A DNA stretch of 64,000 bases from Clostridia bacterium (GCA_017403185.1 JAFQON010000001.1:18813-82812); one strand, 5' to 3'; counted from the stretch's first letter, positions 35,854 to 45,275 are shown. Numbers and translations: made by a program. Notes: generated from the sequence alone by a model not told the origin.

Positions 35854-37593
35854 ATGAAAAAGCATTACCGTCCTTTTATCGCATTTATTCTGGTTTTCAC
35901 CGTGTTATTCTCTGCAGTTTCAATGCCTGCATATGCAGGAAATGAAACGAACAGCCCTATTCATGCCGTAACGGACGTTCTTGGCGGCATCGTTGACGGC
36001 TTGATCAAAATGCTCGGCTTCCTGACTCCCACTCCCGATTATCCGACGGTTGAGGAATATTTTTCTGCAGACAGCGAAGCTTTCTATGAAGGAACGAAAA
36101 ACTTTATAGACAGTGTTGCCGACGGTGCAAAATGGTCGCTCGGCTTCGGAAAAGAAAGCGTTGTTCCCGATAATCTTCTTGACGGGAGCAAGGAATACTA
36201 TACGGGCGGATATTTCACGCAAAAGGTAAACGGCGTTTTCGACGATCAGAAAGCTGTTGCGATTGCTCTTAACGACGGCTCAGGAAGAGGCACAACCGTC
36301 TTTGCTTCTATTGACGGTGTCGGCGTAGCCAACGGCGATGTGCGTGCAATAAGAAAGGCCGTTGAGCAAAAGCTGAAAGAAAAAGGCATTGAGAGTGACA
36401 TTAACGCCATCAACATAAACGCGACGCATTGCCACACGGTTATTGATACTCAGGGCATCGGTCTTGACCTGCTTCCGAAGATCTTTTTCAGCTTCTTCGG
36501 CGGAGCGGACAGGTCGATGAATACCGAGTTTCTTGAGGTGATGATCGACCGTGCTTCCGATGCGATTGTTGAAGCGTATATAAACAGAGAAACAGGTTCG
36601 CTATATTATTTTGAAACGGCAGGCATGGGAAAGGATGAAGAGCGGGGCTTATATACCGGGGACGAATATCCGTATCTCGTCAACAAAAGATACTATACCG
36701 AAGGCTATCAGAACTTTTTTGCCTGCTTCAAGTTCGTTCCCGATAACGGAAATTCCGCGGCGACTGTCATTGCAAACATAGGTGCACATCCGACTATCGT
36801 TGACGAAACGACAAATCTTCTTTCCGCTGATTTTCCTGCCTTTATGGAAGAAAAAATCAATGCGGCAGGTATGAACTTTATGTTTATCCAGGGTGCACAG
36901 GCTCCCGTTTCAGTCAACAAATGGGCTGAAGTTCCCGAGGCAACCGTTGCTGAGGTTGATGCAAAAAAAGCCGAAAATCCCGTTGCGGGGGATTACGAAA
37001 CAGCGATTCTCTACGGCTATGAATATGCAAGGCTCATATTGGAAGCTCAGGATAATCTGAAAGAAATCGAACCCATCCTCAACGTCAGAATGACCGAGTA
37101 TGCCGTAAATCTTGACACGGGTCTTTTCGGCTACGGTGCAACGGAAGGCTTTATCGGCACGACAACGGTTGAGGATTCTTCAAGCAAAACCGGCTATTCG
37201 ATTATCACGGAAGCGGGTTATATAGAAATAGGAAAAGATATTGTTCTGCTTACCGTTCCGGGAGAAATTGTTCCCCAGCTCATTTACGGCAACGTTGTTT
37301 CGGCAGAGGATTCATATCTCGGCACGGAATGGCCCTATGAAGTAACCTCAAGTCTTGTTCCTGAAGGAAAAACGGTTCTTGTTATGGGCCTTTGCAACGA
37401 TGCGATAGGATATATTCTGCCCGATAATGACTTTGCTCATTTTATTACGGACGTTATCTGGGATATCGACGGTGCCGATAAGGTTTTTGGTGCCTATCAC
37501 AGACATTATGAAGAGCTTCTTTCAGCAGGAAGCTCTGCAGGTTCAACAACTGTTTCCGTTCTCAACGAGATGGTAAGACGGGAAAATCCTTGA
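35854..37593 (+). CDS. Secreted ceramidase-family protein (PF04734 type)
   Basis: A 579-residue paralogue of the preceding gene with a clear signal peptide (residues 1-28, cleavage after AYA). Right after it comes an amphipathic stretch, DVLGGIVDGLIKMLGFLTP (41-59), before the catalytic domain. Family landmarks: GVFDDQKAVAIALNDG, NATHCHTVIDTQG (metal histidines), NIGAHPTIVDETT, MFIQGAQAPVSVN matching the nucleophile loop better than the upstream copy does, VPGEIVPQLIYG with metal Glu, and LCNDAIGYILPDNDFAHF with the conserved Tyr. AAGGAG precedes the ATG, 27 bases after the upstream gene. Probably works outside the cell while the other copy works inside. Predicted to hydrolyse N-acyl amide bonds of ceramide-like lipids; substrate not proven. 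Confidence 0.8.
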   Translation: MKKHYRPFIAFILVFTVLFSAVSMPAYAGNETNSPIHAVTDVLGGIVDGLIKMLGFLTPTPDYPTVEEYFSADSEAFYEGTKNFIDSVADGAKWSLGFGKESVVPDNLLDGSKEYYTGGYFTQKVNGVFDDQKAVAIALNDGSGRGTTVFASIDGVGVANGDVRAIRKAVEQKLKEKGIESDINAININATHCHTVIDTQGIGLDLLPKIFFSFFGGADRSMNTEFLEVMIDRASDAIVEAYINRETGSLYYFETAGMGKDEERGLYTGDEYPYLVNKRYYTEGYQNFFACFKFVPDNGNSAATVIANIGAHPTIVDETTNLLSADFPAFMEEKINAAGMNFMFIQGAQAPVSVNKWAEVPEATVAEVDAKKAENPVAGDYETAILYGYEYARLILEAQDNLKEIEPILNVRMTEYAVNLDTGLFGYGATEGFIGTTTVEDSSSKTGYSIITEAGYIEIGKDIVLLTVPGEIVPQLIYGNVVSAEDSYLGTEWPYEVTSSLVPEGKTVLVMGLCNDAIGYILPDNDFAHFITDVIWDIDGADKVFGAYHRHYEELLSAGSSAGSTTVSVLNEMVRRENP

Positions 37594-37618
37594 AATTAAT
37601 TCTGTAGGAGGTTCTTGA

Positions 37619-39718
37619 ATGACAAAGGAAACTGCCAGACAAAAAGCCCGGCAGATTGTTGCAAAAATGACGGTTGAGGAAAAGCTTTCACAGCTTCTGT
37701 ATAATGCACCGGCAATAAAAAGATTGGGCATAGAGGAATATAATTGGTGGAACGAAAGCTCACACGGTATTCACGGTGCGGGTACAGCCACCGTTTTTCC
37801 TCACGCAATCGCTATGGCTTCAAGCTTTGACCCGGAGCTGACAGGCAGAGTTGCCGATGCTGTTTCGACGGAGGGAAGAGCAAAATACAACAAACATATT
37901 AAATTCGGCGACCGTGATATTTTCAAGGGTATCACCTTCTGGGCACCGAACATCAACATTTTCCGTGACCCCCGTTGGGGAAGAGGTCAGGAAACCTTCG
38001 GCGAGGATCCGTTTCTCACATCGGAGCTTGCTGTTTCCTATATTAACGGAATCCAGGGTAACGGTGAATTTCTTAAGGCAACCGCCTGCTCAAAGCATTT
38101 TGCCGTTCATTCGGGCCCCGAAAAAAGCAGACACGGCTTTAATGCTGTTGCAGATATGCACGATATGTGGGAAACGTATCTTCCTGCATTTGAAAAAACG
38201 GTTAAGGCGGGCGTTGCAGGTGTTATGGGTGCATATAACCGCTTGAACGGAGAGCCTTGCTGCTGCAATTCATATCTCATACCGCAGATACTCCGCAAGC
38301 AATGGAATTTTGACGGCTACGTCGTTTCCGATTGCGGTGCATTAAAGGATATTTATAAATTCCACAAATTCACGGAAACCAAGGCGGAAGCCGCAGCCGC
38401 AGCTCTCAAAAGCACCTGTGACCTCAATTGTGGCGAAACCTACGATGCACTTATCGATGCATATGAGCAGGATTTAATCACCGAGGATGATATAACCGCC
38501 GCTGTGGAAAATCTTTTTACAATCCGTTTTCGTCTGGGTGAATTTGAAGCTGTCAGACCTTATTCCGATATCGGTTTTGACAAGCTTGACAGCAAAGAAC
38601 ACAAAGCTCTTAACCTTAAAACCGCAGAGCAATGCATTGTTCTTCTCAAAAACAAAAATAATTTCCTTCCGCTTGATAAAAAGACAAGAAAGAGAATAGC
38701 CGTTGTCGGACCAAACGCGCTTTCCGTCACCGCTCTTGAGGGCAATTACAACGGATATGCATCAGAATATGTTACCGTTGCCGACGGAATCAGAAGAGTG
38801 TTCGTTGATGCAGAAATAAGTGTTGAAAAGGGCTGCAACTACTGCGATGAGCACCTCAACCACTGGAGCGGATTCCAAAATATGATAAGCGACGGCATTG
38901 CAACTGCCGCCGAGGCTGATATAACAATTCTCGCTCTCGGTCTTGACCGCTCGGTTGAAGGCGAAGACACGGGATTCGACAACGATTACACTGCCAGCGG
39001 CGACAAGTGCTCGCTCTTTCTTCCCGCAACTCAGCAGAAACTTGCGGAGGCGGTCTGCGATGTATGCGACAATGTTATTGTTGTTCTTCTTTGCGGAAGC
39101 TCGGTTGATGTCGGAGAAAAGGTCAGAAACCGTGCCAAGGCTGTTATCCACGCCTGGTATCCCGGCTCAATGGGCGGACTTGCACTTGCAAACATCCTTG
39201 CAGGCGAAGCCAATCCCTGTGCAAAGCTTCCCGTTACAATCTATAACGGCAATCACAATTTGCCCGCTTTTGAAAACTACGGCATGAAAGGCAGAACCTA
39301 CAGATACATTGACGGAGATGCACTTTATCCCTTTGGTTACGGTCTTTCATATACAAATTATAAATACAGTAATGCAAAGTGTGCTTTTGCGGACGATGAA
39401 AAGATTATCGTAACCGCTGAGGTTGAAAATGCAGGTGATATCGCAGGCAAGGAAATCATTCAGGTTTATGCCGCTTATACCGACAGCCGTGCAGCAACTC
39501 CGCATTGGCAGCTTTGCTCATTCAAATCCGTTTCTCTTGAGGTGGGAGAAAAGAAAGAGGTTACTCTCGATATCGACCGCTACTGGATTAAGGCTGTTAC
39601 AAATGACGGAAAAAGGGTCGAACCGGACGGAAAGATTACTCTTTATATCGGCGGACACCAGCCCGACAGCATAAGTAACAAGCTTCTCGGTTATTCATGC
39701 ATTGAAATTGGGCTTTAA
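37619..39718 (+). CDS. GH3 beta-glycosidase (beta-glucosidase/xylosidase type)
   Basis: A 699-residue GH3 enzyme with the three-part layout: TIM barrel (about 10-310), alpha/beta sandwich (about 350-560, IAVVGPNA, ILALGLDRSVEGEDTG) and a C-terminal fibronectin-III-like domain (about 590-690, VTAEVENAGDIAGKEIIQVYA). Catalytic nucleophile Asp238 lies in YVVSDCGAL; substrate-binding WGRGQETFGEDPFLTSELA and SKHFAVHSGPE are present. The acid/base Glu is in VEGEDTG. No signal peptide, so it acts on imported or membrane-crossing substrates. The barrel sequence resembles xylan beta-xylosidase/beta-glucosidase subgroups, and I cannot decide between them. AGGAGG precedes the ATG, 25 bases after the secreted ceramidase-like gene. 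Confidence 0.92.
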   Translation: MTKETARQKARQIVAKMTVEEKLSQLLYNAPAIKRLGIEEYNWWNESSHGIHGAGTATVFPHAIAMASSFDPELTGRVADAVSTEGRAKYNKHIKFGDRDIFKGITFWAPNINIFRDPRWGRGQETFGEDPFLTSELAVSYINGIQGNGEFLKATACSKHFAVHSGPEKSRHGFNAVADMHDMWETYLPAFEKTVKAGVAGVMGAYNRLNGEPCCCNSYLIPQILRKQWNFDGYVVSDCGALKDIYKFHKFTETKAEAAAAALKSTCDLNCGETYDALIDAYEQDLITEDDITAAVENLFTIRFRLGEFEAVRPYSDIGFDKLDSKEHKALNLKTAEQCIVLLKNKNNFLPLDKKTRKRIAVVGPNALSVTALEGNYNGYASEYVTVADGIRRVFVDAEISVEKGCNYCDEHLNHWSGFQNMISDGIATAAEADITILALGLDRSVEGEDTGFDNDYTASGDKCSLFLPATQQKLAEAVCDVCDNVIVVLLCGSSVDVGEKVRNRAKAVIHAWYPGSMGGLALANILAGEANPCAKLPVTIYNGNHNLPAFENYGMKGRTYRYIDGDALYPFGYGLSYTNYKYSNAKCAFADDEKIIVTAEVENAGDIAGKEIIQVYAAYTDSRAATPHWQLCSFKSVSLEVGEKKEVTLDIDRYWIKAVTNDGKRVEPDGKITLYIGGHQPDSISNKLLGYSCIEIGL

Positions 39719-39781
39719 GGCATATTGAATGCCCTGTACAAATACGGTTCGGGTCATTTTAATCCGAAAAAGGAGAAAGCA

Positions 39782-41791
39782 ATGGCAAAAATGTTTTTTG
39801 ATTATATAATCCACGGTGGAGATTACAACCCTGACCAATGGATAAGAACGCCCGAAATATGGGATGAGGATATGCGTCTGATGAAGCTTGCCCATATCAA
39901 CAGTGCAACGGTCGGCGTATTTTCATGGGCAACACTTGAACCTGAAGAAGGCGTTTATAATTTTGAATGGCTTGATACTATACTTGATAAAATGCATCGG
40001 AACGGTATTGCTGCAATCCTTGCCACTCCGTCGGGTGCACGGCCTGCATGGCTTGCCGAAAAATATCCCGAAGTTTTAAGAAAAGACGAAAACGGGATAC
40101 GCCGCAAATTCGGTGACAGACACAATCATTGTCTCACTTCTCCGGTTTACAGAGAAAAAGTCCGCAGCATCAACAGAATGTTAGCGGAAAGATACAAAAA
40201 CCATCCCGCCCTGAAAATGTGGCACATTTCAAATGAATACAGTGGAGAATGCCGCTGTGAGCTTTGCTGCGAGGCTTTCAGAAAATGGCTCAGAGAATAT
40301 TATCACAACGATATCGATGAGCTGAATTTCAAATGGTGGAACGCATTCTGGTCGCATTCCTTCAATGATTTTGACCAGATTAATCCTCCCGAAAAAAGCG
40401 GAGAAGACAGTGCATCGGCTCTTAATCTTGCATGGCAGCGTTTTATAACCGACAGCCACATTTCTTTTTTTGAAAATGAGATTGCACCTCTGCGTGAAAT
40501 CACTCCCCAAATACCTGTCACCACTAATTTTATGCGCAGATACAATGGCATTAATTATCAGAAATTTGCAGAACACGTTGATCTTGTATCATGGGATAAT
40601 TATCCTGCGTGGGATAAAGGTAAAAATCCCGATGAAGCACTTGAAGCAGCGTTTTTACACGATTTTTTTCGTTCATTAAAAAACGGTCAGCCGTTTTTTC
40701 TTATGGAAAGCACACCGTCGCTGGTAAACTGGCAAGATGTCAACAAGCTCCCCAAATCGGGCATACATGAGCTTGCATCAATCCAGGCTGTTGCACACGG
40801 TGCGGACAGCGTGCAGTATTTCCAATGGAGAAAAAGCAGAGGCGGAGACGAAAAATTTCAAGGTGCGGTTATTGACCATTGCGGACACGAAAACACAAGA
40901 GTTTTCAAAAACGTAACAAAGCTTGGAGAAGCGCTTGAAAAACTGAATTCTGTTGTCGGAAGCAAAACCGAAAGCAGAGTTGCAGTTATATATGACTGGG
41001 AAAACGGCTGGGCAGTCAATGCTTTCCGGGGTTATAACAACATCCGCAGAGATTATGTGAAGGAATGTATAAAATGGTATGCTCCGTTTTATAAGAGAGG
41101 CATCAGCGTTGATGTTATTTCGATGCAGGATGATTTTTCAAAATACGATGCCGTTATTGCACCGTTTCTTTATATGCTTAAGGACGGCACAGAAGAACGC
41201 ATTGAAGAATATGTCGGAAACGGCGGTTGTTTTGTTGCAACATATCTTATGGGCATAGTCGATACCGATGACCTTTGCAGACTCGGCGGTTTTCCTGCAG
41301 GAAGGCTGAAGGAAGTTTTCGGTATATGGTGCGAGGAAACGGATTCTCTTCCCGAAAATATGACGGGTAAGGCCGAATTCAACGGTAAGGACTATGAAGT
41401 GAACCATATCTGCGACATTATCCATGCAAACGGAGCAAAGATTCTGGGCGAATATAAAAGCGATTTCTACTGCGGAATGCCCTGCGTTACTGAAAATGAA
41501 TTCGGAAAAGGTAAAGCGTACTATACCGCCTTCAGAAACGACAAGGATTTCACCGATGATTTCTGCAAGATGCTTATTGATATTAATTCCATTGTACCCG
41601 ATGCAGATTTTCATCACGGCGAAGATGTTTTTTTAAGAAAACGCGGCGACAACATTTTTATTATGAACTTTGCTGACGAAGAAAGAGATATTGTAATTGA
41701 CAGTAAACACGAAAATGTTATAACAAACGAAACCGTTTACGGTAAAATAACCTTGCCTGTTTGCGGTTATCTTGTAATTAAACCTTGCTGA
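39782..41791 (+). CDS. GH42 beta-galactosidase
   Basis: A 669-residue GH42 enzyme releasing beta-linked galactose. The ATG at 39782 has AGGAG seven bases upstream; the open frame extends 19 codons further without one. Signature regions: GGDYNPDQWIRTPEIWDEDMRLMKLAHIN (12-40), FSWATLEPEEGVYNFEWLD, ATPSGARPAWLA, acid/base Glu152 in MWHISNEYSGECRCELC with zinc-site cysteines following, and nucleophile Glu309 in FFLMESTPS. The central trimerisation domain and small C-terminal beta domain are both present. Intracellular. Last gene of the ceramidase-family/GH3/GH42 operon. Confidence 0.94.
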   Translation: MAKMFFDYIIHGGDYNPDQWIRTPEIWDEDMRLMKLAHINSATVGVFSWATLEPEEGVYNFEWLDTILDKMHRNGIAAILATPSGARPAWLAEKYPEVLRKDENGIRRKFGDRHNHCLTSPVYREKVRSINRMLAERYKNHPALKMWHISNEYSGECRCELCCEAFRKWLREYYHNDIDELNFKWWNAFWSHSFNDFDQINPPEKSGEDSASALNLAWQRFITDSHISFFENEIAPLREITPQIPVTTNFMRRYNGINYQKFAEHVDLVSWDNYPAWDKGKNPDEALEAAFLHDFFRSLKNGQPFFLMESTPSLVNWQDVNKLPKSGIHELASIQAVAHGADSVQYFQWRKSRGGDEKFQGAVIDHCGHENTRVFKNVTKLGEALEKLNSVVGSKTESRVAVIYDWENGWAVNAFRGYNNIRRDYVKECIKWYAPFYKRGISVDVISMQDDFSKYDAVIAPFLYMLKDGTEERIEEYVGNGGCFVATYLMGIVDTDDLCRLGGFPAGRLKEVFGIWCEETDSLPENMTGKAEFNGKDYEVNHICDIIHANGAKILGEYKSDFYCGMPCVTENEFGKGKAYYTAFRNDKDFTDDFCKMLIDINSIVPDADFHHGEDVFLRKRGDNIFIMNFADEERDIVIDSKHENVITNETVYGKITLPVCGYLVIKPC

Positions 41792-41799
41792 AAAATAAT

Positions 41800-41838
41800 A
41801 AACCGCCTCATTGGTGTACTGCACCTTTGAGGCGGTTT
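41800..41838. terminator. Bidirectional terminator after GH42
   Basis: AAACCGCCTCA pairs with TGAGGCGGTTT across a 17-base loop. T-rich flanks occur on the minus strand (TTTATTATTTTTC) and weakly on the plus strand. It separates GH42 from the convergent ECF transporter gene. Confidence 0.7.
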
Positions 41839-41886
41839 GCTGCAATTTAAAATCAGCAATTTGCGTGTTATGTTATATTCTCATTA

Positions 41887-42429
41887 TTATTTTATGTTTC
41901 TGTTGATTATTTTTGTTTTTTCAAAAATCATAACGATTATGGGTATAATAACTATCTGGAAAGCTATTCCCGGAAGAGCATTAACAACAGCTCCTGTCCA
42001 GAATGCGGAAAAGCCGAACTTTGCAGCATCCAATCCCATGCAGCAGAACTGCACAACGCCCCATACAAGTCTGCCTGCAATCATTGACAACACAAGAGAA
42101 ACATAAATGTTAATCTTCTTTTTTGGGAGTACGCGGTACAAAAAACCTGACATAAGTCCGTAAACGGCCAGTTCAAATGCCATAGCAAAAGCTTTCGGGA
42201 ATAAGGTTGGCATACCGAGGATGAATGAGCGAAGCAAGGGTGCTGCGGCACCTATAATAAAGCCCCAAGGTGCTCCGCAGAAATATCCGCAAAGAATTAC
42301 GGGAATATGCATCGGACACAGCATTGAGCCTATCTGAGGGATCTGTCCTGTTAAAAAGGGCATTACAAAAGCAAGTGCAAGAAACATTGCCGCGAATGTA
42401 AGGTTAAGAGTGGTGCTTTGTTTTTTCAT
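41887..42429 (-). CDS. ECF transporter S component
   Basis: A 180-residue membrane protein with about six helices, the substrate-binding component of energy-coupling-factor vitamin transporters. Recognisable features are the opening LNLTFAAMFLALAFVMPFLTG, the SMLCPMHIPVILCGYFCGAPWGFIIGAAAPLLRS stretch (35-68), and AFAMAFELAVYGLMSGFLYR. The SMLCPMHIP subgroup is widespread in Firmicutes and annotated only as a generic S component, so the vitamin or cofactor is not assigned. The energising A, A' and T components are elsewhere. It has a structured leader and lies downstream of the DUF3842 gene on the same strand. Confidence 0.85.
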   Translation of the reverse strand: MKKQSTTLNLTFAAMFLALAFVMPFLTGQIPQIGSMLCPMHIPVILCGYFCGAPWGFIIGAAAPLLRSFILGMPTLFPKAFAMAFELAVYGLMSGFLYRVLPKKKINIYVSLVLSMIAGRLVWGVVQFCCMGLDAAKFGFSAFWTGAVVNALPGIAFQIVIIPIIVMIFEKTKIINRNIK

Positions 42430-42435
42430 AGGAAG

Positions 42436-42492
42436 TCCTTTCTTTTTGCAAACTAAAAGAAAGCGCTGTTATCTCTTCTGAGAAAACAACAC
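42436..42492 (-). promoter_or_regulatory. Structured leader of the ECF S-component gene
   Basis: On the minus strand, a 13-bp hairpin (42492-42480 with 42475-42463, two or three G-T pairs and one mismatch) is followed at once by CTTTCTTTT pairing with AAAAGAAAG (42463-42455 with 42446-42438). The second stem contains part of the AAAGGA ribosome site. No known riboswitch consensus was recognised. Confidence 0.45.
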
Positions 42493-42597
42493 CTTCACAG
42501 TATCGCATAATTAATAAAATTAAAATTAAAATTAAAGAACTTCTGTTCCGTTCATTATTCTTCTGAATAACGAAACTATTGTATCACCTGAAAAGCT

Positions 42598-43017
42598 TTA
42601 TTTCAAGTGGTTGTTTATAATTTCTTCAAGTTTCGACAAAGCATCATCAATCAGCATGGAGAATGTTTGTTTTGTAATACCCGCAACAAGATTTTCACAT
42701 TTATTTATCGGTATTAGAATACGAACGGCATTGCTCTGACCGACAGCACTTGCTGCTTCGGGCGTTATTTCGCCAAGTAAAGCATCGGCAATAACAATTC
42801 CGATAGGTCCGATTATAACATCTGCTTTTTTGCAGGCAACGAGTATTGGGTTTTCACCGGTTGCTGCTTTTTTTGCACCTGCTTTGACCATTGCGGTTGT
42901 TGCTGCGGCATTTGTGCCGACTGCGGTTAAATCAATATCGGGATATTTGCCGATAACCGTTTTTATTATCTGGCCTCCGAGTTGACCTCCCTGACCGTCG
43001 ATTACCAGTATATTCAT
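42598..43017 (-). CDS. DUF3842 family protein
   Basis: A 139-residue protein matching DUF3842: MNILVIDGQGGQLGGQII (1-18), DLTAVGTNAAATTAMVKAGA, ATGENPILVACKKADVIIGPIGIVIADALLGEITP (52-86) and RILIPINKCENLVAGI. It looks like a small Rossmann-type protein, but no activity is known to me. The open frame runs to 43512, but that upstream part is antisense-type sequence overlapping rlmD; GAGGAGG seven bases before the ATG at 43017 fixes the start. It sits on the same strand as the ECF S component, 168 bases upstream of it, so they may be functionally linked. Confidence 0.88.
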   Translation of the reverse strand: MNILVIDGQGGQLGGQIIKTVIGKYPDIDLTAVGTNAAATTAMVKAGAKKAATGENPILVACKKADVIIGPIGIVIADALLGEITPEAASAVGQSNAVRILIPINKCENLVAGITKQTFSMLIDDALSKLEEIINNHLK

Positions 43018-43129
43018 AAATATCCTCCTCTTAAACTCTTTGATAGATTTGATTATATAACAAATTTCAATACACTTCTGTACACTTTGTATTCCGGAAG
43101 TGAATTTAACTGCAACATAATGTAAACCC

Positions 43130-44335
43130 TTACAAATCCAAATCAGTTTCGTTATGATGCTTTGTGTTAAGTTTGGACAATAAACATACCGTCTCGATGT
43201 GGTTGGTATGCGGGAACATGTCAACGGGGCAGATTTTTCTGACTTTATAGCCTTTATGGGTGAGCATGTTGAGATCTCTTGCGAGGGTTTCGGGGTTGCA
43301 GGAAATATAAACCACTCTTTCGGGTGACGAAGCGACGAGAGAATCAATGAATTTTTTGCTGCTTCCCGAACGGGGAGGATCCATAAAAACAACATCGAAA
43401 TTTTCGCCGTTTGCGGCAAGCTCCTGCATGAAATCGCCTGCATCCGCACAGTAAAATCTTGCGTTTTCCATGCCGTTTCGCTTGCAGTTTGAGATGGCAT
43501 CCTTAACCGCATCGGGATTCAGCTCAACCCCGATAACCTTGCCTGCCGTTCTGGCAGCAACAAGCCCGATTGTTCCGATTCCGCAATAAGCATCAAGAAC
43601 CTTTGTGTTTTCGTCAAGCTGTGCAAGCTCCATTGCCTTGCCGTAAAGCTTCTCTGTCTGCACGGGGTTGATCTGATAAAACGATTTTGGAGAAATTCTG
43701 AAAACGCAGCCGCAGAGCGTGTCTTCAATATAGCCGCTGCCGTAAAGAACTTCTTCCTTGTCGCCGAGCACGAGATTTGTGTTTTTGGGATTTATATTGA
43801 GCACCACCGTCGTTATCTCGGGATGTTTTTCAAGAAGAGCGGCGGTGAATTTCTTTTTCATGGGGAAATAGCCGCTCGCACCGACAAGCACAACCATAAC
43901 CTCACCGCTTGAAAATCCTCTTTTTACAAGCACATGGCGAAGAAAGCCCGTGCCCCTGTCCTCATCATAGGTCCATATCTTAAAAGAGGGGAGCATGCTG
44001 CGGATGTCAACAATGATTTTGTCGGCAATTTCATCCTCTGTCATGCAGCTGTCAACGGAAACGATTCTGTGGCTGCCTGACTGATAAACACCCGATATTA
44101 TTTTTCCGCTTTTTGTTCTGCCGAAAGCAGCCTGAACCTTGTTGCGGTAATGATACGGATTATCCATTCCGATGATTTTTTCAACCTTACCGAATTTTTT
44201 CAGAAGGATTTCGCATCTTGCCTGCTTCCATTTAAGCTGACGCTCATAGGTCATGTTCTGAAGCTGACAGCCGCCGCATTTTTTTGCGAGCGGACATGCA
44301 TCGGGATTTGTTTTTATATTTGAAGTATGTGACAT
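43130..44335 (-). CDS. rlmD: 23S rRNA (uracil-C5)-methyltransferase, RlmD/RumA family
   Basis: A 401-residue SAM-dependent RNA m5U methyltransferase. The start at 44335 has AAGGAA upstream; the longest frame overlaps cysK. The N-terminal iron-sulfur motif CPLAKKCGGC (Cys14, Cys20, Cys23) is present, with a fourth Cys in VDSCMTEDE. The TRAM domain seen at the N terminus of many homologues is missing, so the protein begins at the cluster. The methyltransferase part has YQINPVQTEKLYG, LDAYCGIGTIGLVAA, FMDPPRSG and the catalytic YISCNPETLARD. The C terminus ends NHIETVCLLSK plus a short tail. The gene is ten bases after cysK, so they are co-transcribed. Confidence 0.92.
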   Translation of the reverse strand: MSHTSNIKTNPDACPLAKKCGGCQLQNMTYERQLKWKQARCEILLKKFGKVEKIIGMDNPYHYRNKVQAAFGRTKSGKIISGVYQSGSHRIVSVDSCMTEDEIADKIIVDIRSMLPSFKIWTYDEDRGTGFLRHVLVKRGFSSGEVMVVLVGASGYFPMKKKFTAALLEKHPEITTVVLNINPKNTNLVLGDKEEVLYGSGYIEDTLCGCVFRISPKSFYQINPVQTEKLYGKAMELAQLDENTKVLDAYCGIGTIGLVAARTAGKVIGVELNPDAVKDAISNCKRNGMENARFYCADAGDFMQELAANGENFDVVFMDPPRSGSSKKFIDSLVASSPERVVYISCNPETLARDLNMLTHKGYKVRKICPVDMFPHTNHIETVCLLSKLNTKHHNETDLDL

Positions 44336-44345
44336 AATTTTTTCC

Positions 44346-45275
44346 TTACTTTTCAAACATAGGTGTTGAAAGATATCTTTCTCCGCCGTCAGGCAGAAGA
44401 ACAACGATTTTTTTGCCTGCATTTTCGGGTCGCAAAGCAACGAGCGTTGCCGCATGAAGAGCTGCACCTGAAGAAATACCGATAAGAATTCCCTCTGTTC
44501 TGACCGTCAGTCTTGCGGCTTTATATGCATCCTCCGTTGTGACGGTGATTATTTCGTCATAGATTTTTGTGTCGAGAATTGACGGCACAAAGCCTGCACC
44601 GATGCCCTGCAAGCCGTGTGCACCTGCTCTGCCTTCGGAAAGGAAGGGAGAATCCGCAGGCTCAACGGCGATTATTTTTATATCGGGATTTTTTTCTTTG
44701 AGATATCTGCCGACTCCCGTTATTGTTCCGCCCGTGCCGACACCCGCAACGAAAATGTCAATTTTGCCGTCGGTATCATTCCATATTTCGGGACCCGTTG
44801 TTTTGTAGTGGGCATCACAATTCGAGGGATTATCAAACTGAGCGGGAATGAAGCTGCCTTCAATCTCCTTTGCAAGCTCGTTTGCTTTTTCGATTGCACC
44901 TGCCATGCCCCTTGCACCGTCGGTGAGCACAAGCTCCGCACCGTAGGCAGAAAGAAGCTTTCTGCGCTCGATGCTCATGGTTTCGGGCATGGTGATTATA
45001 ACCTTAAGCCCCATCTGAGCTGCGACGGAGGCTATGCCTATTCCCGTGTTGCCGCTTGTGGGTTCGATTATGACCGAATTTTCATTTATTTTTCCCTCCT
45101 GCATGGCGGAGCGGAGCATTTCACAGCCTACTCTGTCCTTGGCACTTCCTGCAGGATTGAGATATTCTGCTTTTGCAAGAATTTCGGCGGATGCACCAAC
45201 ACTTTTTGAATAAGCGGAAAAACGGATGAGCGGAGTGTTGCCGATTGTTTCGGCAGCGTTATTATAGATTTTCAA
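44346..45275 (-). CDS. cysK: Cysteine synthase (O-acetylserine sulfhydrylase)
   Basis: A 309-residue pyridoxal-phosphate enzyme making cysteine from O-acetylserine and sulfide. PLP-binding Lys46 lies in NPAGSAKDRVG, the phosphate/substrate loop in EPTSGNTGIGIA, GVGTGGTITGVGRYLK follows, and the ISSGAALHAA segment is near the end. Start choice: a TTG at 45275 has GAGGTG seven bases upstream; a GTG at 45284 overlaps that ribosome site, so I use the TTG. Three residues differ either way. No cysE is adjacent. Leads a two-gene transcript with rlmD. Confidence 0.93.
   Translation of the reverse strand: MKIYNNAAETIGNTPLIRFSAYSKSVGASAEILAKAEYLNPAGSAKDRVGCEMLRSAMQEGKINENSVIIEPTSGNTGIGIASVAAQMGLKVIITMPETMSIERRKLLSAYGAELVLTDGARGMAGAIEKANELAKEIEGSFIPAQFDNPSNCDAHYKTTGPEIWNDTDGKIDIFVAGVGTGGTITGVGRYLKEKNPDIKIIAVEPADSPFLSEGRAGAHGLQGIGAGFVPSILDTKIYDEIITVTTEDAYKAARLTVRTEGILIGISSGAALHAATLVALRPENAGKKIVVLLPDGGERYLSTPMFEK

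Noticed and set aside
25013-43200. The recombinase remnant and RlmD both end with (H/I)xETVCLLSK
   Set aside because: Each ending is normal for its own family; the rest of the proteins are unrelated. Coincidence, not homology.
43018-43512. 165-codon upstream extension of the DUF3842 frame
   Set aside because: It overlaps rlmD in another frame and the true ATG has GAGGAGG directly upstream.
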